From VMDH01 sp038108875 (GTDB taxonomy: Bacteria > Pseudomonadota > Gammaproteobacteria > Magnimaribacterales > D2472), in contig JAYNII010000005.1 of NCBI GenBank assembly GCA_038108875.1, positions 1-64,000 on the forward strand: a stretch of DNA of 64,000 bases, written 5' to 3'. The notes beneath the pieces were generated by a model. It had not been told where the DNA came from. It did no database searches and worked only from the letters and a program-made list of their open reading frames with translations. The position numbers and the translations under genes were made by a program. Positions 33,506 through 40,584 of the stretch are shown piece by piece; position 1 is the stretch's first letter; the number at the start of each line of letters is the position of its first letter.

Positions 33506-34461
33506 AAAGATCTTACTGAAGAATAACTTATTAATTGATTCAAATCACTATAATCGAGATTTTTCTCTAATTTAGTAACTGCTTTTTGAGCTAACTCATT
33601 ATAGTTATTCAATATCTTTTCACATTCATCGATAGCCTTTGAGGAATACATAATACTGAAGATATCCTCTTTCTCAGACTTAGTTAATTTCTTGCCAAAT
33701 TTACTATAAAGATGCTTTACATTTGAAATTGTTGTTTTTTCAAGGGTAAGTATTAGTGGAAGAGTGTATTTACCCTCAGAAAAATCTTTGAACTTTTCTT
33801 TACCAGATTTACTATTTAATTCAACGTCAAGTAAATCATCTTTCACTTGAAAAGCTATTCCTATATTTTGACCAAAAGACTTTGCAACACTTATCACATC
33901 TTTACTCTTAGATTGCATCATTGCTCCTGTAATTGCTGAAGCTTCAAAAAGTCTTCCAGTTTTGAAATAAGCAATTTCTAGGCATTTCTCTTTAGTAACT
34001 ATTTTGCCTTTGTTATATAAACTAAGCTGTAACAGTTCTCCTTTAGCGATATCATTCGTGGCATTTGAAAGTTCTTGTAAGATATCCAATCTCTTGAGAT
34101 GAACCATCTTAATAAATGCCTTTGAATAGATGTAGTCTCCTATCAAAACACTATGAGAATTATTCCAGACTTTATTGACAGCTTTTTTACCTCTTCTAGT
34201 CTGTGCTTTATCCACCACATCATCGTGAACTAAGGTAGCTACGTGGAGTAATTCTATTATTGTAGCCAGCATAATTCTTTTCTTGCTTTCTGATCCCTGA
34301 CTAAAAATCAAGCTGACGAGAGGTCTGAGTTTTTTGCCATCCTTATCAAATATGTACTCATACAAACTTTTTATAATTGGTTCTGATGAAACATCATTTT
34401 TTAAAAGAGAAGATACAGCTTTTAAATCTTTTAGTAATTTGGGAGAAAGAATAGTATCCAT
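33502..34461 (-). CDS. ispB: Polyprenyl diphosphate synthase (octaprenyl type, IspB)
   Basis: Trans-prenyltransferase that makes the long side chain of ubiquinone. The 319 residues have both aspartate-rich motifs: HDDVVDKAQTRRG with Asp80, Asp81 and Asp84, and KDDLLD with Asp208, Asp209 and Asp212. Divergence from rplU-rpmA matches E. coli ispB, which supports the long-chain class over IspA. Downstream overlap with fabA puts quinone tail and unsaturated fatty-acid synthesis in one operon. Chain length cannot be read from the sequence. Confidence 0.93.
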   Translation of the reverse strand: MDTILSPKLLKDLKAVSSLLKNDVSSEPIIKSLYEYIFDKDGKKLRPLVSLIFSQGSESKKRIMLATIIELLHVATLVHDDVVDKAQTRRGKKAVNKVWNNSHSVLIGDYIYSKAFIKMVHLKRLDILQELSNATNDIAKGELLQLSLYNKGKIVTKEKCLEIAYFKTGRLFEASAITGAMMQSKSKDVISVAKSFGQNIGIAFQVKDDLLDVELNSKSGKEKFKDFSEGKYTLPLILTLEKTTISNVKHLYSKFGKKLTKSEKEDIFSIMYSSKAIDECEKILNNYNELAQKAVTKLEKNLDYSDLNQLISYSSVRSL

Positions 34462-34488
34462 TTTAGAAGCTGAAATTATACATAAGTA

Positions 34489-34517
34489 TTGATAAATTCA
34501 TGATATGAGCGTATATT
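34489..34517 (+). promoter_or_regulatory. Sigma70-type promoter of rplU-rpmA-obgE
   Basis: TTGATA (34489-34494), a 17-base spacer and TATATT (34512-34517), each five of six to consensus. It lies in the 82-base gap shared with the divergent ispB. The expected leader is about 20 bases and holds no Shine-Dalgarno. A TATAAT on the other strand (34475-34480) may serve ispB, but I see no good -35 for it. Confidence 0.72.
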
Positions 34518-34543
34518 TCACACCCACAAATTCTTAATATACT

Positions 34544-34858
34544 ATGTACGCTGTAATCAAAACAGGTGGCAAACAACACAAAGTTGAAGTAGATCAAACC
34601 TTTGAAGTTGAGTTGCTCAACAAAAATGCTGGCGATGAAGTCGTTTTTGACGAAGTGTTGCTTGTATCAGATGGAGAAAATGTTTCTATCGGACAACCAT
34701 TACTAGAAAAAGCCAGTGTAAAAGCTATGGTTGTCGAAGAAACTAAAGGTAATAAGCTTACTATTTTAAGATTTCGTCGAAGAAAGCACAGTATGAGAAC
34801 TCAAGGACATCGTCAAAGATTCCATAAAGTTCAAGTAACTGAGATTTTAGTAGGGTAA
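34544..34858 (+). CDS. rplU: 50S ribosomal protein L21
   Basis: 50S protein that binds 23S rRNA with L20. The 104 residues start [18 protein letters not shown] and contain [17 protein letters not shown] near 78-94, the family hallmark. It is first in the conserved rplU-rpmA-obgE operon, behind the promoter at 34489. Confidence 0.98.
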   Translation: MYAVIKTGGKQHKVEVDQTFEVELLNKNAGDEVVFDEVLLVSDGENVSIGQPLLEKASVKAMVVEETKGNKLTILRFRRRKHSMRTQGHRQRFHKVQVTEILVG

Positions 34859-34862
34859 CAAT

Positions 34863-35120
34863 ATGGCACATAAGAAAGCTGGTGGATCAAGTAGAAATGG
34901 AAGAGATTCGCAATCTAAAAGATTGGGGGTCAAGAGATTTGGTGGACAGGTTGTGAAAGCTGGCGAGATTCTTATTCGTCAGCGTGGAACCAATGCTCAT
35001 GCAGGTGAAAATGTCGGCATGGGAAAAGACCATACTCTATTTGCTAAAATCGATGGTGTAGTAACTTTTACCTATAAAGGTCCAAATCAAAGAAAAACAG
35101 TAAACGTTTTATCAGCATAA
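34863..35120 (+). CDS. rpmA: 50S ribosomal protein L27
   Basis: Reaches the peptidyl-transferase centre with its N-terminal tail. The 85 residues begin [20 protein letters not shown] and include [17 protein letters not shown] near 28-44. The N terminus is the uncleaved AHKKAG form of gammaproteobacteria, unlike the processed form of Firmicutes. Four bases after rplU, one base before obgE. Confidence 0.98.
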   Translation: MAHKKAGGSSRNGRDSQSKRLGVKRFGGQVVKAGEILIRQRGTNAHAGENVGMGKDHTLFAKIDGVVTFTYKGPNQRKTVNVLSA

Positions 35121-35121
35121 A

Positions 35122-36117
35122 ATGAACTACATCGATGAAGCTCTGATTGAAATCAGAGCTGGCAACGGTGGATCTGGCTGTCTTAGCTTCAGAAGAGAAA
35201 AATTTATTCCCCGGGGAGGACCAGATGGTGGAGACGGTGGTCGTGGGGGGAATATAGTCATTCATGTTGATGCAAGCATTAATACTCTAAGCGACTTTCA
35301 TCATAAAAAATTAATCCAAGCTCAAAACGGAAGACCTGGTTCAGGCAAGAATAGAACTGGAGCAGATGGGAATAATTTAATTCTTCAAGTTCCAGTAGGA
35401 ACCTTAGTTTTAGATCAGGCTACTAACAATCTAATTCTTGATTGTTGTGAACAGAGTAAACAATATACTTTAGCCAAAGGCGGTGAAGGCGGTTTAGGCA
35501 ATGCAAGGTTCAAATCTAGTACAAACCAAGCGCCAAGAAGAACTACCAAAGGGGAACAGGGCGAACAACTATTTATTAAATTGGAGCTTCAATCTCTTGC
35601 TGATGTCGGCCTCGTAGGTTTCCCAAATGCAGGGAAGTCTACTTTTTTAAGCTCAGTTTCTGCAGCGAGACCAAAGGTTGGCGATTACCCTTTTACAACC
35701 CTTCGTCCTAATCTAGGTACAGTCAAAATGGGCTACGGAACAATGGTAATAGCAGACATACCAGGAATTATAGAAGGCGCTTCAGATGGTCTTGGATTAG
35801 GCTTAAGATTTCTAAAGCATATATCGAGAACTAAAACACTCCTCTTTTTGTTAGATCCAAACAATCTTGAAATGTCTTTAATAAAACAGTTTGAATCTTT
35901 GTTAAAAGAGTTAAAAAAATATGATGCTAGATTACTAGAGAAAAATTTATTTGTGGCTATTAACAAAAGTGATGTGATTGTTGATTCAAAAAAGATAATG
36001 AGTGATTTTGAAAAGAGTGTTGCTAAATTTAATTTAAAAGGGACGCATCTTATTTCAGCCTTAACAACAAAGGGAGTAAAAGTACTTCTTGAGAAGATTT
36101 TTAGTTCTTTAAATTAA
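35122..36117 (+). CDS. obgE: GTPase ObgE/CgtA
   Basis: Ribosome-assembly and stress GTPase. The 331 residues hold the glycine-rich Obg fold (about 1-158, with GGPDGGDGGRGG) and a G domain with GFPNAGKST at 166-173, DIPG at 212-215 and NKSD at 281-284. It ends shortly after the G domain and lacks the roughly 60-residue acidic tail of the 390-residue E. coli protein. The stop shares TTAA with rpsT on the other strand. Confidence 0.97.
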   Translation: MNYIDEALIEIRAGNGGSGCLSFRREKFIPRGGPDGGDGGRGGNIVIHVDASINTLSDFHHKKLIQAQNGRPGSGKNRTGADGNNLILQVPVGTLVLDQATNNLILDCCEQSKQYTLAKGGEGGLGNARFKSSTNQAPRRTTKGEQGEQLFIKLELQSLADVGLVGFPNAGKSTFLSSVSAARPKVGDYPFTTLRPNLGTVKMGYGTMVIADIPGIIEGASDGLGLGLRFLKHISRTKTLLFLLDPNNLEMSLIKQFESLLKELKKYDARLLEKNLFVAINKSDVIVDSKKIMSDFEKSVAKFNLKGTHLISALTTKGVKVLLEKIFSSLN

Positions 36118-36380
36118 GAATTTAAAGCTTTTAGAGCTTTAGCAAGCCTGCTTTTTAGTCTTGCTGCTTTATTTCTATGAATTACTTTCTTTGAAGCAGT
36201 AGAATCAAGAATTTTTTCAGCATTCGCAAAAGCAATTTTAGCAGCGTCTGCATTTTTTCCAGAAATTGCGTTTTTTACTGCCTTAACACTAGTTCGAGCC
36301 TTAGACCTTTGAGCATGCTTTAAAATGTAACGGGCATCGTTTTGCTTTGCTCGTTTGATAGATTGTTTTGAATTAGCCAT
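36114..36380 (-). CDS. rpsT: 30S ribosomal protein S20
   Basis: Three-helix protein of the 30S base. The start is ATG at 36378-36380, giving 88 residues beginning MANSKQSIKRAKQNDARY, the family start; an ATG 36 bases upstream would add an unlikely hydrophobic extension. The C-terminal RNKAARLKSRLAKALK is typical. It lies downstream of ssrA on the same strand and meets obgE tail to tail with a four-base overlap. Confidence 0.96.
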   Translation of the reverse strand: MANSKQSIKRAKQNDARYILKHAQRSKARTSVKAVKNAISGKNADAAKIAFANAEKILDSTASKKVIHRNKAARLKSRLAKALKALNS

Positions 36381-36411
36381 AATTAGTTGCGCTAGTTTAA
36401 TTATCTTAAAT

Positions 36412-36442
36412 AGCAATGTCTACATTTTACATTGCTTTTTTT
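36412..36442 (+). terminator. Intrinsic terminator on the + strand, downstream of obgE across rpsT
   Basis: AGCAATGT (36412-36419) pairs perfectly with ACATTGCT (36429-36436), and the last T of the stem runs into a seven-T tract (36436-36442) on the + strand. The only + strand gene upstream is obgE, which ends 294 bases earlier. On the - strand the same hairpin follows the 3' end of ssrA but is followed by the weaker TATTTAAG, so it may act in both directions. Confidence 0.65.
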
Positions 36443-36444
36443 AT

Positions 36445-36792
36445 TGGTGGAGGCGGCGGGAATTGAACCCGCGTCCATCTGATTTTCCACTTCACTTCTA
36501 CATGCATAGCTCTCTCTTTAAAATTCCCATCACGGCCCGAGGAGCAGGGCGATTCAGGTTAGCCTAGGATTTTATTCTTACAGCCCCTTTTTTAGGCAAA
36601 AAGAAGCTGCCAGTCCATGTGAGCGACCAATACTTTGGACCATGGACCATCCTTGTATTGGTTAGCCAATTAAGCGGCTAAAGCGTAGTTGTTATTTGCA
36701 ACTAGATTTTTGAGATATTTATTTACAAGACTTATCTCAATCTTGGCATGCGGTTTGGTTTCCCATACAAATGTCGAACCCAATACGCCCCC
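36445..36792 (-). ncRNA. ssrA: Transfer-messenger RNA (tmRNA)
   Basis: Rescues stalled ribosomes with SmpB and tags the product for proteolysis. The 5' end GGGGGCG (36786-36792, read on the - strand) pairs with CGCCTCC next to the 3' ACCA, whose CCA is at 36445-36447, forming the acceptor stem. The T arm GCGGGTTCAATTCCCGC and the opening TTGGGTTCGAC are visible. Length 348 is normal for the one-piece form. smpB lies 28 bases upstream on the same strand. Confidence 0.96.
36670..36699 (-). other. tmRNA tag reading frame, tag (A)ANNNYALAA
   Basis: Within ssrA, GCA AAT AAC AAC TAC GCT TTA GCC GCT TAA follows the conserved CTAGTT that sets the resume codon. The encoded tag is ANNNYALAA, added after the tRNA-borne alanine. 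E. coli uses ANDENYALAA. The tag here is one residue shorter and has lost the two acidic residues; the C-terminal YALAA degron is intact. Confidence 0.88.
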
Positions 36793-36804
36793 AATGGGAC
36801 GTGA

Positions 36805-36833
36805 ATTATATAGAAAAAATTTATCTATGAGTA
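36805..36833 (-). promoter_or_regulatory. Candidate ssrA promoter
   Basis: On the - strand a perfect TATAAT (36805-36810) lies 12 bases before the mature tmRNA 5' end, which leaves a short precursor for RNase P. Seventeen bases upstream is TACTCA (36828-36833), a weak -35 with three matches. The promoter overlaps the smpB stop region, so ssrA could also be read from smpB. Confidence 0.45.
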
Positions 36834-37288
36834 TTTTTTAGTATTCTATCTTTTTGTCTAGACCAATCTCTTTGTTTAATAGTTTCTCTTTGATCATGCT
36901 GTTTTTTACCTCGTCCAATTGCAATTTCGACTTTTATCAAATTAGAACTAATAAACACTCTGGTTAAGATGCAGGTTAAACCTTTTTGCTCAATTTTTGC
37001 TTTAATTTGATGTAATTCCTTTTTATGTAACAAGAGCTTTTTAGATCTAAGAGAGTTATCTTTATCTATATGCAAAGAAGGTGGTGGATCAATTTTCATG
37101 CCAATAATGTAAGCTTCATTATTCTTGATATTGATATAGCTATCTTTTATATCTACCTTACCTTCTCTTAGGCTTTTCACTTCCCAGCCATTAAGAACTA
37201 TCCCAGCTTGAAAGATTTCATCAAGAAAATAGTTCCTTTTTGCAGTCTTGTTCAAAGCAATTGAATTATCTGGTTTAGCTTTACCCAT
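36821..37288 (-). CDS. smpB: SsrA-binding protein SmpB
   Basis: Partner of tmRNA that mimics the anticodon arm in the decoding site. The 155 residues contain the family motifs NKTAKRNYFLDE, GIVLNGWEVKSLREG near 30-44 and the basic C-terminal helix with RGKKQHDQRETIKQRDW near 125-141. It directly precedes ssrA on the same strand. Divergent from the small membrane protein at 37318 across only 29 bases. Confidence 0.97.
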   Translation of the reverse strand: MGKAKPDNSIALNKTAKRNYFLDEIFQAGIVLNGWEVKSLREGKVDIKDSYINIKNNEAYIIGMKIDPPPSLHIDKDNSLRSKKLLLHKKELHQIKAKIEQKGLTCILTRVFISSNLIKVEIAIGRGKKQHDQRETIKQRDWSRQKDRILKNTHR

Positions 37289-37317
37289 GAATTTATATTA
37301 CCATTTACGATAATTTT

Positions 37318-37725
37318 ATGAATCAAACTAATCTTATATATTTTGCGCTGGCTGTCTGTGTTGGTGTGACTTTAATGCCATGGATCCTTTCCATAGATGT
37401 TTTTAAGGCCGGTTATTTTTTAAATGGGATAATTGCAATCATTTGTTCATTCCTAGGGGGTTTGTCATGGAGCTGGAAGGAAGCTAATCCTGTAATAGGA
37501 ATCTTGATCTCTTTTCTAGCTATACTAATTATTTTGGTCCCAAATATTTATGTTAGTTTTTTTATTGGTACCTTTTTGCTAAATTTTGTTTGGTGGTATG
37601 AGAGAAGATGCATGGGGGCTTATTTAGAGCAAAACCTCAAATATAAAAAATCTAGAGAGATTGCAACTTATGTGCTTACAATATGTATTCTCATTTCAGC
37701 AACTCTTCAAATAAATCCTTATTAA
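37318..37725 (+). CDS. Small membrane protein, possibly DUF3429-like
   Basis: A 135-residue protein with about five hydrophobic segments (about 5-25, 32-53, 58-73, 75-90 and 115-131) and few charged residues. The motif SFLGGLSWSW near 44-53 resembles the SFLGG-x-HWG motif of DUF3429 (TMEM69-like) membrane proteins, and the following layout fits, but the match is from memory and weak. No enzymatic motif is seen. It starts the run leading to the NSS transporter one base downstream, so a linked role is possible. Function unknown. Confidence 0.75.
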   Translation: MNQTNLIYFALAVCVGVTLMPWILSIDVFKAGYFLNGIIAIICSFLGGLSWSWKEANPVIGILISFLAILIILVPNIYVSFFIGTFLLNFVWWYERRCMGAYLEQNLKYKKSREIATYVLTICILISATLQINPY

Positions 37726-37726
37726 G

Positions 37727-39058
37727 ATGAATAGACAAACTTTAACTTGGGTAGGCAAATGGACATTTATCTTAGCAGCAGCAGGCTCTGCTGTTGGTTT
37801 GGGAAATATATGGGGGTTTCCATATAAAGCAGGTACCAATGGGGGAGGCGCATTTGTATTAATTTACCTTGCATGTATTTTAAGTATTGGTTTGCCCATA
37901 ATGATCTCAGAAATTATGTTGGGTAAAAGATACAGAGGAAGTCCTGTTTCAACTTTAAGAGCCGCTTCGATTGAGTCCAACAATTCTCCAATTTGGGAAA
38001 TTATTGGTTGGGGTGGGCTGATTGCTGGGATTTTTATATTAAGCTTTTATAGCGTTCTTGCTGGTATTTGTTTGGATTATATTTTTATATCCTTAGGGCT
38101 TAAGGGACAAATTGATTCATTGGCTATGTTTCAACAGGTTACTTCTTCACCATTACAGCTACTTTTTTGGCACAGTGCATTTATTATTATTACAGCTTGG
38201 ATAATTGCTGCAGGAGTTATTTCTGGCATTGAAAGAATGGTAAAACTTCTGATGCCTCTGTTATTTGCTTTGATGATTTTGATGGTGATAAATGCATTTA
38301 TTAATGGTAATTTCTCTCAAGCAGTAAGTTATTTATTTTCACCTGATTTTTCTGCAGTCACAGCAAATACTTTTTTGAGTGCTATGGGCCAAGCCTTTTT
38401 TAGTTTGAGTCTTGGAATGGGTGCTATTATGTGCTACGGAGCATACATGTCTGCAGAACAAGATATATATGAATCCTCAAGCATAGTAGCAGGACTCGAC
38501 ACACTTATTGCATTGTTAGCTGGCTTAGCGATTTTTCCAATAATTTTTGCATACGGAGTCGAGCCTAACAGCGGTCCAGGGCTTGTGTTTATTAGCCTGT
38601 TATCGATCTTTGCTGATTTACCTTTCGGGAATATAGTAGGCGGCTTATTTTTTTTACTTTTATCAATTGCTGCTTTAAGTAGTTCCATATCACTTTTAGA
38701 ACCAAGCGTTGCATACTTGTCTGAAAACAAAATTATAACTAGGCCTATAGCATCAATTCTATTATCAGGAATTGCTTGGTTTATAGGATTGGGAAGCTTA
38801 TTGAGCTTTAATTTATGGAGCGATATTAGTTTTATCGGTTCAAGGAACTTCTTAGATTCGATGGATCTAATAGCCAATCAGTTTTTATTACCTTTAGGAG
38901 GTTTATTTGTAGCTATTTATGCTGGTTGGAAACTAAATCCCTCCATTGCAAAATCAGAATTAGGGGGTTCTGTTTTTGTATTCAATCTATGGAGATTCTT
39001 TATACGCTATGTTTCCCCAGTTTTAGTGTTTGCAATATTTGTATTTCAGTTTATTTAA
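37727..39058 (+). CDS. Sodium-dependent transporter, NSS/SNF family
   Basis: Inner-membrane symporter of the neurotransmitter:sodium family (LeuT fold). The 443 residues are almost wholly hydrophobic, with about eleven to twelve membrane segments. The first segment carries AGSAVGLGNIWGFPYKAGTNGGGAF near 19-43 (core VGLGNIWGFPY), the unwound Na/substrate-binding helix, followed by MISEIMLGKR. The shorter length is typical of bacterial members. Likely an amino acid or other amine substrate; which one cannot be told. It sits between smpB and ratA, which are usually direct neighbours. Confidence 0.93.
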   Translation: MNRQTLTWVGKWTFILAAAGSAVGLGNIWGFPYKAGTNGGGAFVLIYLACILSIGLPIMISEIMLGKRYRGSPVSTLRAASIESNNSPIWEIIGWGGLIAGIFILSFYSVLAGICLDYIFISLGLKGQIDSLAMFQQVTSSPLQLLFWHSAFIIITAWIIAAGVISGIERMVKLLMPLLFALMILMVINAFINGNFSQAVSYLFSPDFSAVTANTFLSAMGQAFFSLSLGMGAIMCYGAYMSAEQDIYESSSIVAGLDTLIALLAGLAIFPIIFAYGVEPNSGPGLVFISLLSIFADLPFGNIVGGLFFLLLSIAALSSSISLLEPSVAYLSENKIITRPIASILLSGIAWFIGLGSLLSFNLWSDISFIGSRNFLDSMDLIANQFLLPLGGLFVAIYAGWKLNPSIAKSELGGSVFVFNLWRFFIRYVSPVLVFAIFVFQFI

Positions 39059-39061
39059 TTT

Positions 39062-39478
39062 ATGCAAAAATTTTCATTTCAGCACATTATTCATGCTGAT
39101 TCAGAAAAGGTATTCCAAAATATTTCTGATTTTTCTAGCTACAAGTATTTTTTACCTGGATGTCTAGACTCTCATTTAATTTCTAAAGATGCAGATAAGA
39201 TAATAGGTTTTCTTAGTTTCGAGATTTTATCAAAAATATACTCCATTACTTCAGAAAATAGAGTTACAAAAGACACAATTACTATTCGTCAATTAGATGG
39301 ACCATTTAAAAAATTTCAAGCAACTTGGACAATTATTTCCCTTGGCCAAGGACATACTAAAGCTTGTCTTGTTGCAGAGCTATCAGTGCCAATTGTTTAT
39401 AGAACAATTATCAACGAAAAAACTGCTAAGTTTTTTTCATCAAAATTTATATCGGCCTTTGAAAATTATCTAAAATGA
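39062..39478 (+). CDS. ratA: RatA/Coq10-type START-domain protein
   Basis: A 138-residue polyketide-cyclase/START fold protein. In eukaryotes Coq10 relatives bind ubiquinone; E. coli RatA was described as a translation inhibitor, so the toxin name should be used with care. The N-terminal FQHIIHADSEKVFQNISDFSSYKYFLPGC region (core VFQNISDFSSY) and LDGPFKKFQATWTI near 80-93 fit the family. It overlaps rnfH by four bases; the pair beside smpB and bamE is conserved in gammaproteobacteria. Confidence 0.92.
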   Translation: MQKFSFQHIIHADSEKVFQNISDFSSYKYFLPGCLDSHLISKDADKIIGFLSFEILSKIYSITSENRVTKDTITIRQLDGPFKKFQATWTIISLGQGHTKACLVAELSVPIVYRTIINEKTAKFFSSKFISAFENYLK

Positions 39479-39756
39479 GAGTATTTCTTTCAATTCAACA
39501 TCCTAACCTAAAGGTTATTCAGGAGATAGAAGTTTCAAATCGGGCAACTGCTGCTGAGATTTTGAACCTCTCTGAAATTAGCAAACTCATTAAATCTCTT
39601 GATTTTCAATACATTGTTGGTGTTAATGGAGAAGTTCTAGATGGAAAGTATTTTCCAAAACCTGAAGACTACAGACTTAAGCCAAATGACAGGGTAGAGA
39701 TTTTAAGAGAGTTATATCAAGACCCTAAAGTAAGAAGAAAAAAGAAAGTTAGTTAG
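39475..39756 (+). CDS. rnfH: RnfH family protein (RatB)
   Basis: A 93-residue ubiquitin-like-fold protein of unknown function that accompanies ratA. Features are the N-terminal strand, VGVNGEVLDGKYFPKP near 50-65, and LKPNDRVEILRELYQDPKVRRKKK at the end (core DRVEILREL), which are typical of RnfH. ATGA overlap with ratA. It meets bamE tail to tail with an eight-base overlap. Confidence 0.93.
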   Translation: MRVFLSIQHPNLKVIQEIEVSNRATAAEILNLSEISKLIKSLDFQYIVGVNGEVLDGKYFPKPEDYRLKPNDRVEILRELYQDPKVRRKKKVS

Positions 39757-40069
39757 AAGCCATATCTTCTAAAACCCAGTCTTTCAATTTGTCATTTATG
39801 TCAAAATTCAATACAAGCTTTCTTTCAGTGAGGGTGTTGTCACCAATCTTAACTGAATAAAAGTAGTACCAGGTTTGATTATGAAACGGGCTATTGATTA
39901 ACGGTGTTCCAAGAACATATTGGACTTGTTCTTTGGATAATCCCGCTTGAAGCTTGGCCACTTCCTCATCTTCAATAATATTACCCTGAGGAATAGGGAC
40001 CTTATAGGGCTCAAAAGTAGAGCATGAAAATAAAGCAAGGCTCGAGAGAAGAAGGATGAATTGTTTCAT
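39749..40069 (-). CDS. bamE: Outer membrane assembly lipoprotein BamE
   Basis: Lipoprotein of the BAM complex that stabilises BamA-BamD. The 106 residues begin with a lipoprotein signal (hydrophobic 4-14, LFSC with Cys16). The BamE signature follows: YKVPIPQGN near 22-30, LSKEQVQYVLGTPL near 44-57 and TWYYFYSVK near 65-73. Divergent from fur, the same arrangement as omlA-fur in Pseudomonas. BamA is at 51996. Confidence 0.95.
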   Translation of the reverse strand: MKQFILLLSSLALFSCSTFEPYKVPIPQGNIIEDEEVAKLQAGLSKEQVQYVLGTPLINSPFHNQTWYYFYSVKIGDNTLTERKLVLNFDINDKLKDWVLEDMASN

Positions 40070-40089
40070 AGACGGATTTGATTATACTT
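40061..40089 (+). promoter_or_regulatory. Candidate fur promoter
   Basis: TTGTTT (40061-40066), a 17-base spacer and TATACT (40084-40089) upstream of the fur ATG at 40119. The -10 is good (five of six), the -35 is weak (three of six) and lies inside the bamE start. I see no convincing Fur box in the 49-base gap. Confidence 0.4.
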
Positions 40090-40118
40090 ACTAATAGATT
40101 AAATAAAAATATAGTTCC

Positions 40119-40529
40119 ATGAACAAAGAAAATATTGAGTTAAAAAAAGCTGGTTTAAAAGCAACCTTGCCAAGAATAAGAATTCTAGAAGTTTTAGAAC
40201 AACACAAGGATGATCATCTAAGCGCAGAAGATATTTACAAAGAACTTATTAAATTGGGCGAAGATGTTGGTTTGGCAACAGTTTATAGAGTGCTAACCCA
40301 GTTTGAATCAGCTGGGATGATCATGAGGCATAATTTTGAAGAGGGAAGAGCCATTTATGAGTTAACTCCAGATGATCATCATGATCATATGGTTTGTCTT
40401 GATTCTGGGAAAGTTATTGAATTTCATGATGACATAATTGAAAAGAGACAAGAAGAAATTGCTCAATCCTATGGATATGAGTTAATTGATCACTCAATGG
40501 TATTGTACGTAAGACCAAAAAAAACTTAA
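40119..40529 (+). CDS. fur: Ferric uptake regulator Fur
   Basis: Iron-responsive repressor. The 136 residues have the winged helix (about 1-80, with GLATVYRVLTQFESAGMI core ATVYRVL at 53-59) and the dimerisation domain with the HHDH cluster at 87-90. Cys93 is present, but the second cysteine of the E. coli CxxC zinc site is Ser96 and the C-terminal cysteines are missing. Pseudomonas Fur lacks the same cysteine, so this is a known variant. Confidence 0.96.
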   Translation: MNKENIELKKAGLKATLPRIRILEVLEQHKDDHLSAEDIYKELIKLGEDVGLATVYRVLTQFESAGMIMRHNFEEGRAIYELTPDDHHDHMVCLDSGKVIEFHDDIIEKRQEEIAQSYGYELIDHSMVLYVRPKKT

Positions 40530-40538
40530 TAAAATAAC

Positions 40539-40566
40539 CTTGAACTAAGAAATTTTTACCCCATAT
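40539..40566 (+). promoter_or_regulatory. Sigma32 (heat-shock) promoter of grpE-dnaK-dnaJ
   Basis: CTTGAA (40539-40544), a 14-base spacer and CCCCATAT (40559-40566) match the sigma32 consensus CTTGAA-N13-17-CCCCATNT. It ends 18 bases before the grpE ATG at 40585. The expected start near 40573 leaves a leader of about 12 bases with AAGGA just before the ATG. Confidence 0.87.
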
Positions 40567-40584
40567 CTTAGAAAAGGAAAAGTT

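Noticed and set aside
36355..36567. 70-residue + strand reading frame with WWRRRELNPRPSDF
   Set aside because: This is the well-known false translation of the antisense of a tRNA-like 3' end; it runs across the rpsT start and the ssrA 3' end and has no support as a gene.
38434..38877. 147-residue reading frame antisense to the NSS transporter
   Set aside because: Shadow of a conserved membrane-protein gene; no recognisable domain or start signal.
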